In this document: piece by piece, positions 17,009 to 25,403 of the stretch
Layout: each line of letters begins with the position of its first letter
Position numbering within the stretch: position 1 is the stretch's first letter
Assembly: GCA_003231645.1 (NCBI GenBank)
Contig: QIIW01000037.1
Location: forward strand, 1-47,206
DNA: 47,206 nucleotides
Direction of reading: 5' to 3'
Source: Acidimicrobiia bacterium
GTDB taxonomy: Bacteria; Actinomycetota; Acidimicrobiia; Acidimicrobiales; Aldehydirespiratoraceae
Program-made: the position numbers and the translations under genes
Notes under the pieces: model-generated
The model's input: only the letters and a program-made list of their open reading frames with translations
Told to the model about the DNA's origin: nothing
Databases searched by the model: none

Positions 17009-17824
17009 GTGCGCATCCGGGCCGATATCCTCGTCGAAGTCGACCTGGCCGCCGTCGGCCGGGCTCCCGATCGGGTCACCATCGACAACCTCGATCCGGT
17101 CGATCTTCCGTTGCTGCTCGCTCGGGTGCACCGCGGAGCCGGGGTCGACATACGTGTCGAGGTGCAGGTTCATCTCTCCGGGATTGTCGACGAGCCGATC
17201 TCCGCCGACGACCCGCCTGATCTCGACCACCTCATGACCGGTGCCGGATTCCGGATCGACCGTTCCGAGCGGCGGCACAGCGACGCCGACACCATCCGCT
17301 CGGTGACGGCGACACGGCTGCGCTCGCTCCCCGACTATGTGTCGGGAGGAATGAGGGTCCTGATCTGCGGTCTCAACCCGAGCCTTCACTCGGCCGACCT
17401 GCGAGTCGGTTTCGGACGGAGCGGCAACCGCTTCTGGCCCGCCGCGCTGGCGGCGGGACTCCTGCGTGTCGACCGCGACCCGATCGACGCTCTCGTCGAA
17501 CACGGAATCGGCATGACCGACATGGTGAAGCGGGCCACGCCGCGAGCGGCATCGCTGACCACGGCCGAATACGCAGCCGGGGTCGAACGCCTCGAGACCC
17601 TGTGTGAATGGCTCCGACCCGGCGTCGTGTGCATGGTCGGCTTGGCCGGCTGGAGGGCCGCGGTGGACCGCCGGGCGGTCGCCGGTGTCCAGCCTCGGTT
17701 GTTGGGATCCTCGGTTGTCTACCTGATGCCCTCCACCAGCGGACTCAACGCCCACAGTTCGCTTGCCGACCTCACCGTTCACCTACGGACGGCAGCAGAT
17801 CTCGCCCGCGGGCCGCTCAGTTGA
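17009..17824 (+). CDS. mug: Mismatch-specific uracil/thymine-DNA glycosylase (Mug/TDG family) with extra N-terminal domain
   Basis: A 271-aa protein whose C-terminal part (about 115-265) is a family-2 uracil-DNA glycosylase. It excises uracil or thymine opposite guanine. Motif A is ICGLNPSL, close to the family GINPG, followed by FWPAAL. Motif B is MPSTSGLNAHSS. About 114 residues precede the catalytic domain, whereas E. coli Mug is only 168 aa long. This part (IRADILVEVDLAAVGRAPD onward) resembles the tail of a methyltransferase-like fold, but I cannot name it. An internal ATG at 17351 would give a standard-size Mug, but GGGAGGA is too close to it to act as a ribosome-binding site. The stop overlaps the convergent LLM gene by 8 bp. 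Confidence 0.87.
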   Translation: MRIRADILVEVDLAAVGRAPDRVTIDNLDPVDLPLLLARVHRGAGVDIRVEVQVHLSGIVDEPISADDPPDLDHLMTGAGFRIDRSERRHSDADTIRSVTATRLRSLPDYVSGGMRVLICGLNPSLHSADLRVGFGRSGNRFWPAALAAGLLRVDRDPIDALVEHGIGMTDMVKRATPRAASLTTAEYAAGVERLETLCEWLRPGVVCMVGLAGWRAAVDRRAVAGVQPRLLGSSVVYLMPSTSGLNAHSSLADLTVHLRTAADLARGPLS

Positions 17825-18779
17825 CCGGCGCCAGGTCGCGAACGGCCTGCACCATGTCGACCCCCGGCACGGGTATGAGCATGAGTACCGGGCAGTCGAT
17901 GCCGTTGGCGACGTAACGGGCGACCTGGGCCCGACACTCCTCGGGGCTGCCGTGGATGATCAGCTGGTCGACTATCTCATCGGGGATCTTCCCGAGAGCA
18001 CCTTGGCGGTCACCGGCCGACCACTGAGCCCAGTGCTCCGCCAGCGCATCGGTGCGACCCATCCATTCATGAAACGCCCGGTAGACACCGACGTTGAGAT
18101 AGGAGGCCATGGAAAAGCGGCCGACGGCCCGGGCGGTGTCGCGGTCGGCGGTGGGCACCACGAACAACCGGGCGACGATCTCGGCGTTGTCGTTCCGGGA
18201 CCTCACGATGGGGGCGACTCTCGCCGCGTCCTCGGCCGAGAGCCAGTTGACAACCGCACCGTCGGCCTCACGACCGGCCAGTTTCAGCATTCCCTCGCGG
18301 AGCGCGGCCACGAGGATCGGTACCGGCTCCTCGAGGGCGACACCGAGACGAAATCCCCTGACCGAGAACGTGTCGTATTCCTCGGTCACCTTGGCGCCCG
18401 ACAGCGCGGCACGCAGGAATCTCACCGTGTCCCGGACCCTCTGATAGGGCCGCTCGAACGCGATCGCGTTCCATCGCTCGACGATGATGTCCGATGACGA
18501 TCCGATGCCGCACACGAACCGGCCCGGCGCTGCCGATGCCATGGCGGCGACCGACTGGGCCAGCAGCGCCGGGCCACGGGTATAGGCGGGAAGAATCGCC
18601 GTTCCGAACCTCATCCTCGGGGTCCAGACGCTGGCCAGTGCAAGCGGGGTGAGACCATCGGTCCCCATGGCCTCGGCCGTCCAGAGGTCGGTGTATCCGA
18701 GGTCGGCGAGTTCTTCGAACCTCGACCGCTGGGTGTGGAGCGGACCATCGAAGGGAATTGTCATTCCGTAACGCTTCAT
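17817..18779 (-). CDS. LLM-class (luciferase-like) F420-dependent oxidoreductase
   Basis: A 320-aa TIM-barrel enzyme of the bacterial luciferase-like superfamily, probably F420-dependent as in many actinobacterial members. Supporting segments are LADLGYTDLWTAEAM near the N-terminus, RMRFGTAILPAYTRGP, and GRFVCGIGSSSD, where the superfamily has its glycine-rich phosphate loop. The ATG at 18779 is supported by GAGAGG 6 nt ahead and by the usual short N-terminus before the first strand, so an upstream open extension was dropped. The substrate is unknown. It converges on the mug gene, overlapping by 8 bp. Confidence 0.87.
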   Translation of the reverse strand: MKRYGMTIPFDGPLHTQRSRFEELADLGYTDLWTAEAMGTDGLTPLALASVWTPRMRFGTAILPAYTRGPALLAQSVAAMASAAPGRFVCGIGSSSDIIVERWNAIAFERPYQRVRDTVRFLRAALSGAKVTEEYDTFSVRGFRLGVALEEPVPILVAALREGMLKLAGREADGAVVNWLSAEDAARVAPIVRSRNDNAEIVARLFVVPTADRDTARAVGRFSMASYLNVGVYRAFHEWMGRTDALAEHWAQWSAGDRQGALGKIPDEIVDQLIIHGSPEECRAQVARYVANGIDCPVLMLIPVPGVDMVQAVRDLAPVN

Positions 18780-18843
18780 TGCCTGCCTCTCACGGCGTGG
18801 GACGGTGCCCGAGAGTGTCACACCCCCCGGTCATGATCCAACC

Positions 18844-19032
18844 ATGAACGAACAGCTCACCATTCCCGGAAGATCACGTGGCTGGCAGCTCGATCCCGCC
18901 ACCCGTCGCCGCGGCCGAAGAGGCGTGGCCGAGGCCCGCAAAGTCATCCGGCGCTCCAAGGTCAGAGCCGTGGAGCAGTGCACCTCGGAATCGTCCGCCG
19001 ACGGCCGGCATCTCGTGGCCGACGCGGCGTGA
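18844..19032 (+). CDS. Small basic protein, function unknown
   Basis: A 62-aa frame with a strongly basic middle (DPATRRRGRRGVAEARKVIRRSK near residues 17-39), which would suit nucleic-acid contact. The last 20 residues are less convincing. A loose -10-like CATGAT lies 6 nt before the ATG, and no Shine-Dalgarno sequence is seen. It is divergent from the LLM gene and sits 34 bp before the nuclease gene. I do not recognise a family. It is retained because it fills an otherwise empty gap in the transcription direction of its neighbour and has an ordered helical pattern. Confidence 0.5.
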   Translation: MNEQLTIPGRSRGWQLDPATRRRGRRGVAEARKVIRRSKVRAVEQCTSESSADGRHLVADAA

Positions 19033-19066
19033 TCGCCTCCGGCCGGTTCCACGCCAGACTGTGACG

Positions 19067-19654
19067 ATGCGAACCTCCGTGCCCGTACGACCCTGGTTGC
19101 ACCCGGTCGCGGTCGTGGTCGTCGCTCTCGCCCTTCTCGCCGGCGCCTGCGCATCGGCCGGCGGTGGTTCTGCCGTCGCCGACAGTACGCCGGTCGCCAC
19201 TCTTCCGGCATCCGATGTTCTCGCCCCCAACGCGACCGTCGATCGTGTCGTCGACGGCGACACGATCATCGTTCTGATCAACGGCCGACGCGAGCGGGTG
19301 AGGCTCATCGGCATCGATACTCCCGAATCCGTCGACAAGAACCGCCCGGTGCAGTGCTACGGACACGAAGCCAGTGCCTACACCGAATCGCTGCTACCTC
19401 CGGGCACTCCCGTCAGTCTGGTGCGAGACGTCGAAGCCCGAGACCAATACGACCGGCTTCTGGCCTATGTCGTCCGCACCGCCGACCAGTTGTTCGTGAA
19501 TCTCGACCTGATCGAGAACGGCTACGCCGGGCCTCTCACCTACCCACCCAACGATCACTATGCACGCTTGTTCGAATCGTCGGCCGACACCGCGGCATCC
19601 GCCGGCATCGGTCTCTGGGGTACGTGCGGCGGTCCGGATGTGCCGCTGGGCTGA
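19067..19654 (+). CDS. Secreted or lipid-anchored thermonuclease (SNase-like)
   Basis: A 195-aa protein with a basic N-terminus, a hydrophobic segment and a cysteine (LALLAGACAS) that may serve as a lipobox, although the -3 residue is alanine rather than leucine. The nuclease fold follows: VDRVVDGDTIIV, then VRLIGIDTPES with the expected Arg and Glu, then RDQYDRLLAYV with the second Arg. These match the staphylococcal-nuclease catalytic set (Arg35, Asp40, Glu43 and Arg87 in the prototype). It would degrade DNA or RNA outside the membrane with calcium. The start at 19067 is the first ATG before the signal sequence; CAGACT 6 nt upstream is a possible -10 element. Confidence 0.88.
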   Translation: MRTSVPVRPWLHPVAVVVVALALLAGACASAGGGSAVADSTPVATLPASDVLAPNATVDRVVDGDTIIVLINGRRERVRLIGIDTPESVDKNRPVQCYGHEASAYTESLLPPGTPVSLVRDVEARDQYDRLLAYVVRTADQLFVNLDLIENGYAGPLTYPPNDHYARLFESSADTAASAGIGLWGTCGGPDVPLG

Positions 19655-19682
19655 CAGCGGCAGCAAACGGTCGGGGCGCGGC

Positions 19683-19688
19683 TAGCGT
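19683..19688 (+). promoter_or_regulatory. Putative leaderless -10 box (TAGCGT) of the ChbG-like gene
   Basis: TAGCGT ends 7 nt before the GTG at 19696, with no Shine-Dalgarno sequence. Confidence 0.4.
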
Positions 19689-19695
19689 CTCTCGC

Positions 19696-20529
19696 GTGAA
19701 CTCGCTCGCGGGGGCTCTGGGGTTCGGCCCCAAGGATCGCCTCCTGATCATCAGCAGTGATCTTCTCGGCTCGACCCATGCGGCCACCGCAGGGTGTTTC
19801 TCGGCCATGCGCGAGGGCCTGGCCACCACCTCCACGTTGATGATGCCAGGCCCCTGGGCTCGCCACGCCGCCGAGTGCACCCAACCCGACGACGACATCG
19901 GCATCCATTTTACTCTCAATTCCGAACTCGACCACTACCGGTGGAGGCCTCTCACCTGCGCCCCGAGCCTCCTCGATGGCGACGGCGGCTTCCCCCGAAC
20001 CCTTCCCGATCTCTGGGACCACGCCGACCTCGATGAGGTCCACCGCGAACTCATGGCTCAGCTGGAGAGAGCCCTGCTCTGGGGATTCGACCTGACTCAC
20101 ATCACCACCCATATGGGGGCGCTGCAACAACGTCCCGAGTTCTTCGACGTGATGTTGGAGATTGCGGTCGACAGTCGACTTCCGCTGCGGCTCGAGGGTC
20201 CGGCCGCCGAGGAGGCCGCTGGTTTCCCCTTCCGGAGCCTGGCGGCCGAGGAAGGGGTCCTGTTTCCCGACCACTTCAAGCTGGTCCGTGGCGGCGCCCG
20301 TCAACATTTCATGTCGACCCTTCGACATCTCCAACCCGGGGTCACCGAGATCGTGTTCGAGCCGGCGATCGCAGCCGAGGAGCTACGGGCGGTCGATCCG
20401 TCGGCAAGCCGGAGGGTCGATGATCTCACCCTTGTCACCGATCGCCGGCTGACCGACCTGATCGAGGACGCCGGCGCCCAGCTGATCGGCTACGAGGCCA
20501 TCCGCGAACTCCAGCGATCCGACGGCTGA
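19696..20529 (+). CDS. ChbG/HpnK (YdjC-like) family deacetylase homologue
   Basis: A 277-aa protein resembling the YdjC-like carbohydrate deacetylases, which remove acetyl groups from chitooligosaccharides or hopanoid sugars. Visible family parts are LLIISSDLLGSTHAATAG at the N-terminus, DDDIGIHFTLNSE and DLTHITTHMGALQQRPEFF. The usual Asp-Asp pair after the first strand is reduced to a single Asp (SDLLG), while the histidines are kept. Metal binding and activity are therefore less certain than in typical members. GTG at 19696 follows a good -10 box and leaves a short N-terminus, as in the family. It converges on the SCP2 gene with 10 bp between stops. Confidence 0.78.
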   Translation: MNSLAGALGFGPKDRLLIISSDLLGSTHAATAGCFSAMREGLATTSTLMMPGPWARHAAECTQPDDDIGIHFTLNSELDHYRWRPLTCAPSLLDGDGGFPRTLPDLWDHADLDEVHRELMAQLERALLWGFDLTHITTHMGALQQRPEFFDVMLEIAVDSRLPLRLEGPAAEEAAGFPFRSLAAEEGVLFPDHFKLVRGGARQHFMSTLRHLQPGVTEIVFEPAIAAEELRAVDPSASRRVDDLTLVTDRRLTDLIEDAGAQLIGYEAIRELQRSDG

Positions 20530-20539
20530 ATCCGCCTCG

Positions 20540-20920
20540 TCAGTCCCCACCCGTCGAGATGGCCGACAGTGCCTTGGCGATCCGGGCCCGGAGGTCACGT
20601 AGATCGACCAGCCAACCCGCATGGTCACCCTCGACCTTGACGGCGCCTCTCATGAATGCGACGTCGGAGTCGAGTGACCCGTCGATGATTCGAGACAGCA
20701 CCTCGTAGTCGAGCGACACGCGGCAGCCGGGGTCGGTCACTCTGCCGACTTCCAAGCCGGTCACCCGGCCACTGCTGATCACGATTCCGATCACTATCCT
20801 GCCGCCGGGTGCCCCGGTGACGGTGTACTGCACCGACGTATCCACATCGCCGACCGCCGGCAGATCGGCGAGAACACCTCGGGCGGCTTCGATCCAGTCT
20901 TCACTCAACAACTCCGGCAT
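20540..20920 (-). CDS. SCP2 sterol-carrier-like domain protein
   Basis: A 126-aa single-domain protein with the alternating beta/alpha pattern of the SCP2 lipid-transfer fold: VQYTVTG, IVISSGRVTGLEVG, VSLDYEVLSRIIDGSLD, FMRGAVKVEGD and the final helix. Stand-alone SCP2 proteins bind acyl chains or sterol-like lipids; in actinobacteria the same fold also occurs in mycothiol-dependent maleylpyruvate isomerases. Its ATG abuts the mca stop (TGAATG), so the two are co-translated. A link to mycothiol chemistry is suggested by this pairing only. The ligand is unknown. Confidence 0.75.
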   Translation of the reverse strand: MPELLSEDWIEAARGVLADLPAVGDVDTSVQYTVTGAPGGRIVIGIVISSGRVTGLEVGRVTDPGCRVSLDYEVLSRIIDGSLDSDVAFMRGAVKVEGDHAGWLVDLRDLRARIAKALSAISTGGD

Positions 20921-21793
20921 TCAGCCCACCGCCTTCACGGCACGCAGGCCTGCGAACAGATCCGACTCTGGAACCTCGGAACCCAACTCTCCCATCGCCA
21001 ACCGAAACTCGTCGTGGCTGTGGATTTGGTCGTCGAGTTCGGCCGGAAGCCCGAACCAGAAGTTGGAGGCCGGGTCGATCTGAGTGGCGTGGGCCAGCAG
21101 GGCCTGGCGCCTCACACCGGCGTATCGACCGACCGGAATCCGCGTGGTGATCAGATGATCGAAATCGGGGCGCTCGAACCAACGCTCGTCGTATGGTGAC
21201 TCGAGGCCGAGCTGCCCGAACGCTTCGTGCCGGGCGACGATGCGACTCCTCGACCAGGCCGAGTGGTAGATCTTCGACACCGCCCATACCGCCCCGAGTT
21301 CGGGCCGGTACGTGGAGTCGGCGGCCCGGTTGACCGCGGGGCGGGTGATCTCGTGGACCCTGATGTGGTCGGGGTGCTGGTATCCACCCGGATCGTTCGG
21401 GTAGGTCACGATGACCTGCGGACGCTCGCTGCGCAGTATCCGCACCAGTCTGTCGACCGCGTCGTCGATGGGGGCACCGGCGAAGCACTCGCGATAGCCG
21501 CCGGCCTCGGAGTCGAACATTCCCGAGTCGCGATATCCGAGCATCACGACCTCGTCATAGCCGATCACCTCGGCTGAACGAGCGAGTTCTTGTCGACGCA
21601 CGGACTTGATGTCGTTGCGAACCGAGTCGTTGTCCATCGCCGGATTGAGAATGTCGCCTTCCTCACCACCGGTGCAGCAGACCAGCACGGTTCGCACACC
21701 TTCGGCGTGGTAGAGAGCAACCGTGGAGGCGCCCTTGGAGGCCTCGTCGTCGGGGTGGGCATGAACCGTGAGTAGGCACAACTGATCGTCCAT
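20921..21793 (-). CDS. mca: Mycothiol S-conjugate amidase
   Basis: A 290-aa zinc amidase of the PIG-L/LmbE family. It cleaves mycothiol conjugates of toxins to a mercapturic acid, which is exported, and glucosaminyl-inositol. The zinc motif AHPDDE is at residues 12-17, with SKGAST after it. GGEEGDILNPAMD and NDPGGYQHPDHIRVHEIT supply the second metal histidine. These segments favour Mca over its relative MshB. Presence of mca implies that the organism makes mycothiol and so belongs to the Actinomycetota. The ATG at 21793 was chosen because the family starts two or three residues before its first strand; an open extension to 21913 lacks similarity. Confidence 0.93.
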   Translation of the reverse strand: MDDQLCLLTVHAHPDDEASKGASTVALYHAEGVRTVLVCCTGGEEGDILNPAMDNDSVRNDIKSVRRQELARSAEVIGYDEVVMLGYRDSGMFDSEAGGYRECFAGAPIDDAVDRLVRILRSERPQVIVTYPNDPGGYQHPDHIRVHEITRPAVNRAADSTYRPELGAVWAVSKIYHSAWSRSRIVARHEAFGQLGLESPYDERWFERPDFDHLITTRIPVGRYAGVRRQALLAHATQIDPASNFWFGLPAELDDQIHSHDEFRLAMGELGSEVPESDLFAGLRAVKAVG

Positions 21794-21845
21794 CGGCGTG
21801 GAAGATACCCGTTGGCGGAGCAAAGAGCTGTCGGGCAGCAACCAG

Positions 21846-23087
21846 TCAGCCCCGGTATTGGGCGGTCTCGAGCGCTTCCAGGCGAGTGTCGCCGTCGCCG
21901 TCATGGTCGACAAGTCGCCATCCGAAGATCATCGCCAGGTGCTCGCGTCCTTCGTCGGGGCCGCTGGCGATCATCTCGTCGCCCGAGAGGAATCTGGCCG
22001 AACCCCGCGGCCGGTAGATGTATTGGCCGCCGCGACGGATCGCCAGAACCGTGAAGCCCGGTTCGATGTTGAGGCACAGCTCCGCCAGACTCGCCCCGTC
22101 CGACTGGCTCCCCACACCGACGGGCAGCTTGACGACCACATCGTCGCTGTCACCGAGGGCCAGACCGAGCACCGGATGCACATCCTCGCGCTGCTCGATC
22201 AGCCAGACCATCGCGTGGGCCTGATCGCCAATGTCCTCCGCCGCCTGTGAGAGATGGAGCAGACCTCGCAGGGGCGAAGGATCTGCCTTGTCACTCGCGG
22301 CTCGGAGCACCCACAGCTCGAGCTTGTCCTTCATCTCATCGAGACGATCCTCGAGTTGACACACTTCGGCGGCCAGGCCCTGATCGCCGAACACCAGCGC
22401 CGAGTAGGCGAGTCCGACCGCCACCTCGGAAAGGTTCTTCATGTCGACCAGGACATCGACCGCTCGGTCGAGATCGGTCGTGTATCCGTCCTCCGGCGCC
22501 TCGGGCGGAGTCCACACCGGGGCCGCGGCCAACTCGCGAAGACGGGTGATGCCGTCGGGCGATCCGCGCAGGAACATCACGTCGCCCGGCACCACGATCA
22601 GATCGCCTCGGACGTCGGTGATCCATCTCCGTTCGCGCTTGATCGCCATGACCCGCATGCCGGTTTGCACAGGAAGCTCGTGGGCCGATATCGGACGGTG
22701 GGCCATATGCGATCCTTCAGAGACCAGAACCCGATGGCTCACCTCCTCGGCGTTGGACAGGTCGGCCACCAGCTCGACCGGGATTCCGACGTGGTGAGTG
22801 ACGATACGGGCGATGTCGACCGCATCGTTGGCGATGCGTTCGATGGCACTGATCACCTGAAGCACCGAGGACATGCCCTCGGAGTCCTTCGGGCTGCGTA
22901 CGGCCATGACACACACCCCGCGCATGTCCTGGACCAGCTCGCTCATGGTCTCCTCGAGAGCGTCGACCTCTTCGGCCATGTCCGGGTCACCGAAGAACAG
23001 TGACGCATAAGCGAGGTCGACCATCAGCTCTGATGTGTCCTTGGCCTCGGCCAACATCTCCCGGAGATTTCGTGGTCTGTCGTCCAT
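21846..23087 (-). CDS. Tandem PhoU-like / TrkA_C regulatory protein
   Basis: A 413-aa soluble protein made of two copies of the same two-domain unit. Unit 1 is a PhoU-like helical bundle (about 10-105) and a TrkA_C (RCK_C) domain (about 110-190). Unit 2 repeats this at about 205-300 and 305-400. The repeat is visible in paired segments such as VDLAYASLFFGD and VGLAYSALVFGD, or MRVMAIKRERRW and FTVLAIRRGGQY. TrkA_C domains bind small ligands and gate cation transport. The gene directly follows an MgtE-type membrane protein that is itself duplicated, so it probably gates that transporter. AGGGGA 6 nt before the ATG at 23087 fixes the start. Confidence 0.85.
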   Translation of the reverse strand: MDDRPRNLREMLAEAKDTSELMVDLAYASLFFGDPDMAEEVDALEETMSELVQDMRGVCVMAVRSPKDSEGMSSVLQVISAIERIANDAVDIARIVTHHVGIPVELVADLSNAEEVSHRVLVSEGSHMAHRPISAHELPVQTGMRVMAIKRERRWITDVRGDLIVVPGDVMFLRGSPDGITRLRELAAAPVWTPPEAPEDGYTTDLDRAVDVLVDMKNLSEVAVGLAYSALVFGDQGLAAEVCQLEDRLDEMKDKLELWVLRAASDKADPSPLRGLLHLSQAAEDIGDQAHAMVWLIEQREDVHPVLGLALGDSDDVVVKLPVGVGSQSDGASLAELCLNIEPGFTVLAIRRGGQYIYRPRGSARFLSGDEMIASGPDEGREHLAMIFGWRLVDHDGDGDTRLEALETAQYRG

Positions 23088-23148
23088 CAACTTCCCCTGC
23101 TGGGTTCGGCAATCGTAGATCCACGATGTCGGGCACACCCGTCGGTCG

Positions 23149-24381
23149 TCATATGACCCCCACCGCTGCGAGGGCGAGGATCAACGCGAAGACGCCGACG
23201 AGATCGAGAGTGGAAGCCACAATCGGGATTCCGTAGGTGTCGGGATCAAGGCCGAATCGAACCGCAAACGCCGTGGAGTAATAGGCGACGACCACCAGAC
23301 ACACCGTGGCGATCAGGCCTCCGAGCAGCGTCGCGGCCAGAAGGCTGAGGAACCCCATACCGGTTACGCCGGTGATCACGGCGCCAAGCTGTGCGGTGAG
23401 CGCGGCAGCAAGGAAGACCGGAACCGCCAACGAGAAAGCCATGGCGAAGTCGCTGCCAACCCCGTGAGGCAACGCGTCGGGGGAGCGCAGACCGAGATGG
23501 AACTTGGTGGAAAGTCGACTCGACAGAACCCCACCGAGCGAGCCGGCCTTGTTGAGAAACCCCGGCAGCAGAATCAGGAGCACCGGATATTGGAGAAGGC
23601 TTTCGAGCCTCTTCTCGACCATGATCCCGGCCACCAGGTCCACAATCCCGGCCATCACGAGCACGGGAAGCGACTCGCGCATGATCACCGGCACGAGATC
23701 GAGGCTCGATCCAACGGCCCACAGCGTGACGGCCACCGCGGCCACGACCATCGCCAGCGCCACCACCGGCGTGACGACATCGAGGCCTGCCAGTTGCGCC
23801 CCGATCACCAGCGCCGGGAGACTGACGAGGTCGCCCACCGCATTCACGAGTGGGGCGACGACGTTGTCGAGATCCCACCCGTGGCGGACCGAGCCACCGG
23901 CCAGCAGCAGCGCGATTGCCAGCACGACGAACGATGCGAGCAGCCCACCGACGGTGGAGATCACCATGAAATCGGCGAGCGACATGGTCGGCGACACCGA
24001 GAAGATGATCGCCACCGCCTTGGCGAGGAAGGCGAGCAGCACGGAGAGGACCAGGCTCAGTGCCAGAGCGACCGCGGCGTTCTGTCCGACCACCGAATCG
24101 AGCCGTGCCGTGAGGCGGAACGTGCCGGTGTGGATCGATGTGCCGAGGCGACTGCCGAGCGCTCCGTACACGTTTCCCTTGACGGCGAGAGCCGCGGGGA
24201 CCAGGAGAAGCAACCCGGGCAGGTCTTCGAGTGTGCCGGTGATCGACGCCAGCGTGATGCCCGACACGATGCTCGCCACGGACGCCAGCAACATGGCCAC
24301 CAGGCTGTCGTGGTACGCGACAGTGTCGCCGCCGGCGAGGGCGGTGAACACACGCGATGTCGACGACGGCGTCCGATACAT
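23149..24381 (-). CDS. MgtE/SLC41-type divalent-cation transporter, duplicated membrane domain
   Basis: A 410-aa integral membrane protein with about ten hydrophobic helices. It contains two MgtE transmembrane domains in tandem, each with the pore signature: PAALAVKGNVYGALGSRLG in the first half and PGFLNKAGSLGGVLSSRLS in the second. Ordinary bacterial MgtE is a homodimer with one such domain plus cytoplasmic N and CBS domains that sense Mg2+. Here both cytoplasmic domains are missing and the dimer is fused into one chain, as in SLC41 and some archaeal proteins. The likely substrate is Mg2+ or another divalent cation. Sensing is probably taken over by the PhoU-TrkA_C protein encoded 61 bp downstream. 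Confidence 0.88.
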   Translation of the reverse strand: MYRTPSSTSRVFTALAGGDTVAYHDSLVAMLLASVASIVSGITLASITGTLEDLPGLLLLVPAALAVKGNVYGALGSRLGTSIHTGTFRLTARLDSVVGQNAAVALALSLVLSVLLAFLAKAVAIIFSVSPTMSLADFMVISTVGGLLASFVVLAIALLLAGGSVRHGWDLDNVVAPLVNAVGDLVSLPALVIGAQLAGLDVVTPVVALAMVVAAVAVTLWAVGSSLDLVPVIMRESLPVLVMAGIVDLVAGIMVEKRLESLLQYPVLLILLPGFLNKAGSLGGVLSSRLSTKFHLGLRSPDALPHGVGSDFAMAFSLAVPVFLAAALTAQLGAVITGVTGMGFLSLLAATLLGGLIATVCLVVVAYYSTAFAVRFGLDPDTYGIPIVASTLDLVGVFALILALAAVGVI

Positions 24382-24439
24382 GCCAGCCAGTGTGCAGCCT
24401 CCGGCCGGTCGCCGTGGTGATAATCGGCTTCGAAGTGTC

Positions 24440-25369
24440 TCAGTCGGCCCGCGATCCGAGGTCCCGCAGAATCGACCGGCAGTCGGCCCACGCCGAACTC
24501 AGGATCGACTCGACCGTTTCGACGGAGTGGATACGACCCGAGACCTGCCCGGCCATTGCCACTCCCACCTCCATCTCACCGCCGAAGTAGAGCTTCATCA
24601 TTTTCTCGATGTCGAGGATCGCCGGCTCATCGGTGGCCTCGAGAGCGGCGGTGAGGCCGGTACGCAGCGTGCGCATGGCGGGGCGGTGATGGCGGTTGAC
24701 GATCACCGTGTCGGTCTCCTTGGCATCAACGATTGCCTGTTTCCAGTTGTCGTGGATCGGAGACTCGGCCGAGGCGACCATTCGGGTGCCCATCTGGACA
24801 CCGTCGGCACCCAGCGCGAGCGCGGCCGCCATCGAGGGGCCGTCGACGAAACCGCCGGCCGCGACCACCGGGACGTCGAATCGGGAGATGACCTCCGGTA
24901 CGAGCACCAGCGACGAGGCTCCATCGGCATTCTTGAAGCCTCCGCCCTCGATGCCTTCCACCACCAGCCCGTCGACTCCGGCGTCGATCGCCTTCTCGGC
25001 ACCTCGCAGCGTCGGGATCACATGGAACACGGTCACGCCGAGTTCCTTCAGTCGCGGTACGAGCAGCGCCGGGTCACCGGCCGAGGTGGTCACGAATGCC
25101 ACCTCGTTCTCGGCCAGGAACTCGACGAGGGCCTCGGGATTTCGTACGAAATGCTGCGCGATGTTGACACCCCACGGCTTCGAGGTGAGACCACGCATGG
25201 CGAGGATCTCGGTCTTGACCGCCTCGAGATCGCCCGAAGACGTCTCGATGATCCCGAGACCTCCTGCGTTGGAGACCGCCGAAGCCAGCCGGGATCTTGC
25301 GATCCACCCCATGGGAGCCTGCACTATCGGGATGTCGATTCCGAGCATCTCGGTGATTCGTGTCCTCAT
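24440..25369 (-). CDS. Nitronate monooxygenase / 2-nitropropane dioxygenase family flavoprotein
   Basis: A 309-aa FMN TIM-barrel enzyme. IDIPIVQAPMGWIARSRLAS near the N-terminus, GGLGIIETSS, VEGIEGGGFKN, VPVVAAGGFVDG and LGADGVQMGTRMVASAES are the standard FMN-binding and barrel segments of this family. The family includes nitronate monooxygenases and FabK-type enoyl-ACP reductases; the sequence alone does not separate them, although the HHRPAMRT segment suits the nitronate/ALD-type branch. The start at 25369 follows GAGGGAGAAG and leaves the usual MRTRITEMLG beginning. An upstream open extension was rejected as unlike the family. No partner gene is apparent. Confidence 0.85.
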   Translation of the reverse strand: MRTRITEMLGIDIPIVQAPMGWIARSRLASAVSNAGGLGIIETSSGDLEAVKTEILAMRGLTSKPWGVNIAQHFVRNPEALVEFLAENEVAFVTTSAGDPALLVPRLKELGVTVFHVIPTLRGAEKAIDAGVDGLVVEGIEGGGFKNADGASSLVLVPEVISRFDVPVVAAGGFVDGPSMAAALALGADGVQMGTRMVASAESPIHDNWKQAIVDAKETDTVIVNRHHRPAMRTLRTGLTAALEATDEPAILDIEKMMKLYFGGEMEVGVAMAGQVSGRIHSVETVESILSSAWADCRSILRDLGSRAD

Positions 25370-25403
25370 GCGGATCTTCTCCCTCGAGTCGGCTCGTTCC
25401 GGA

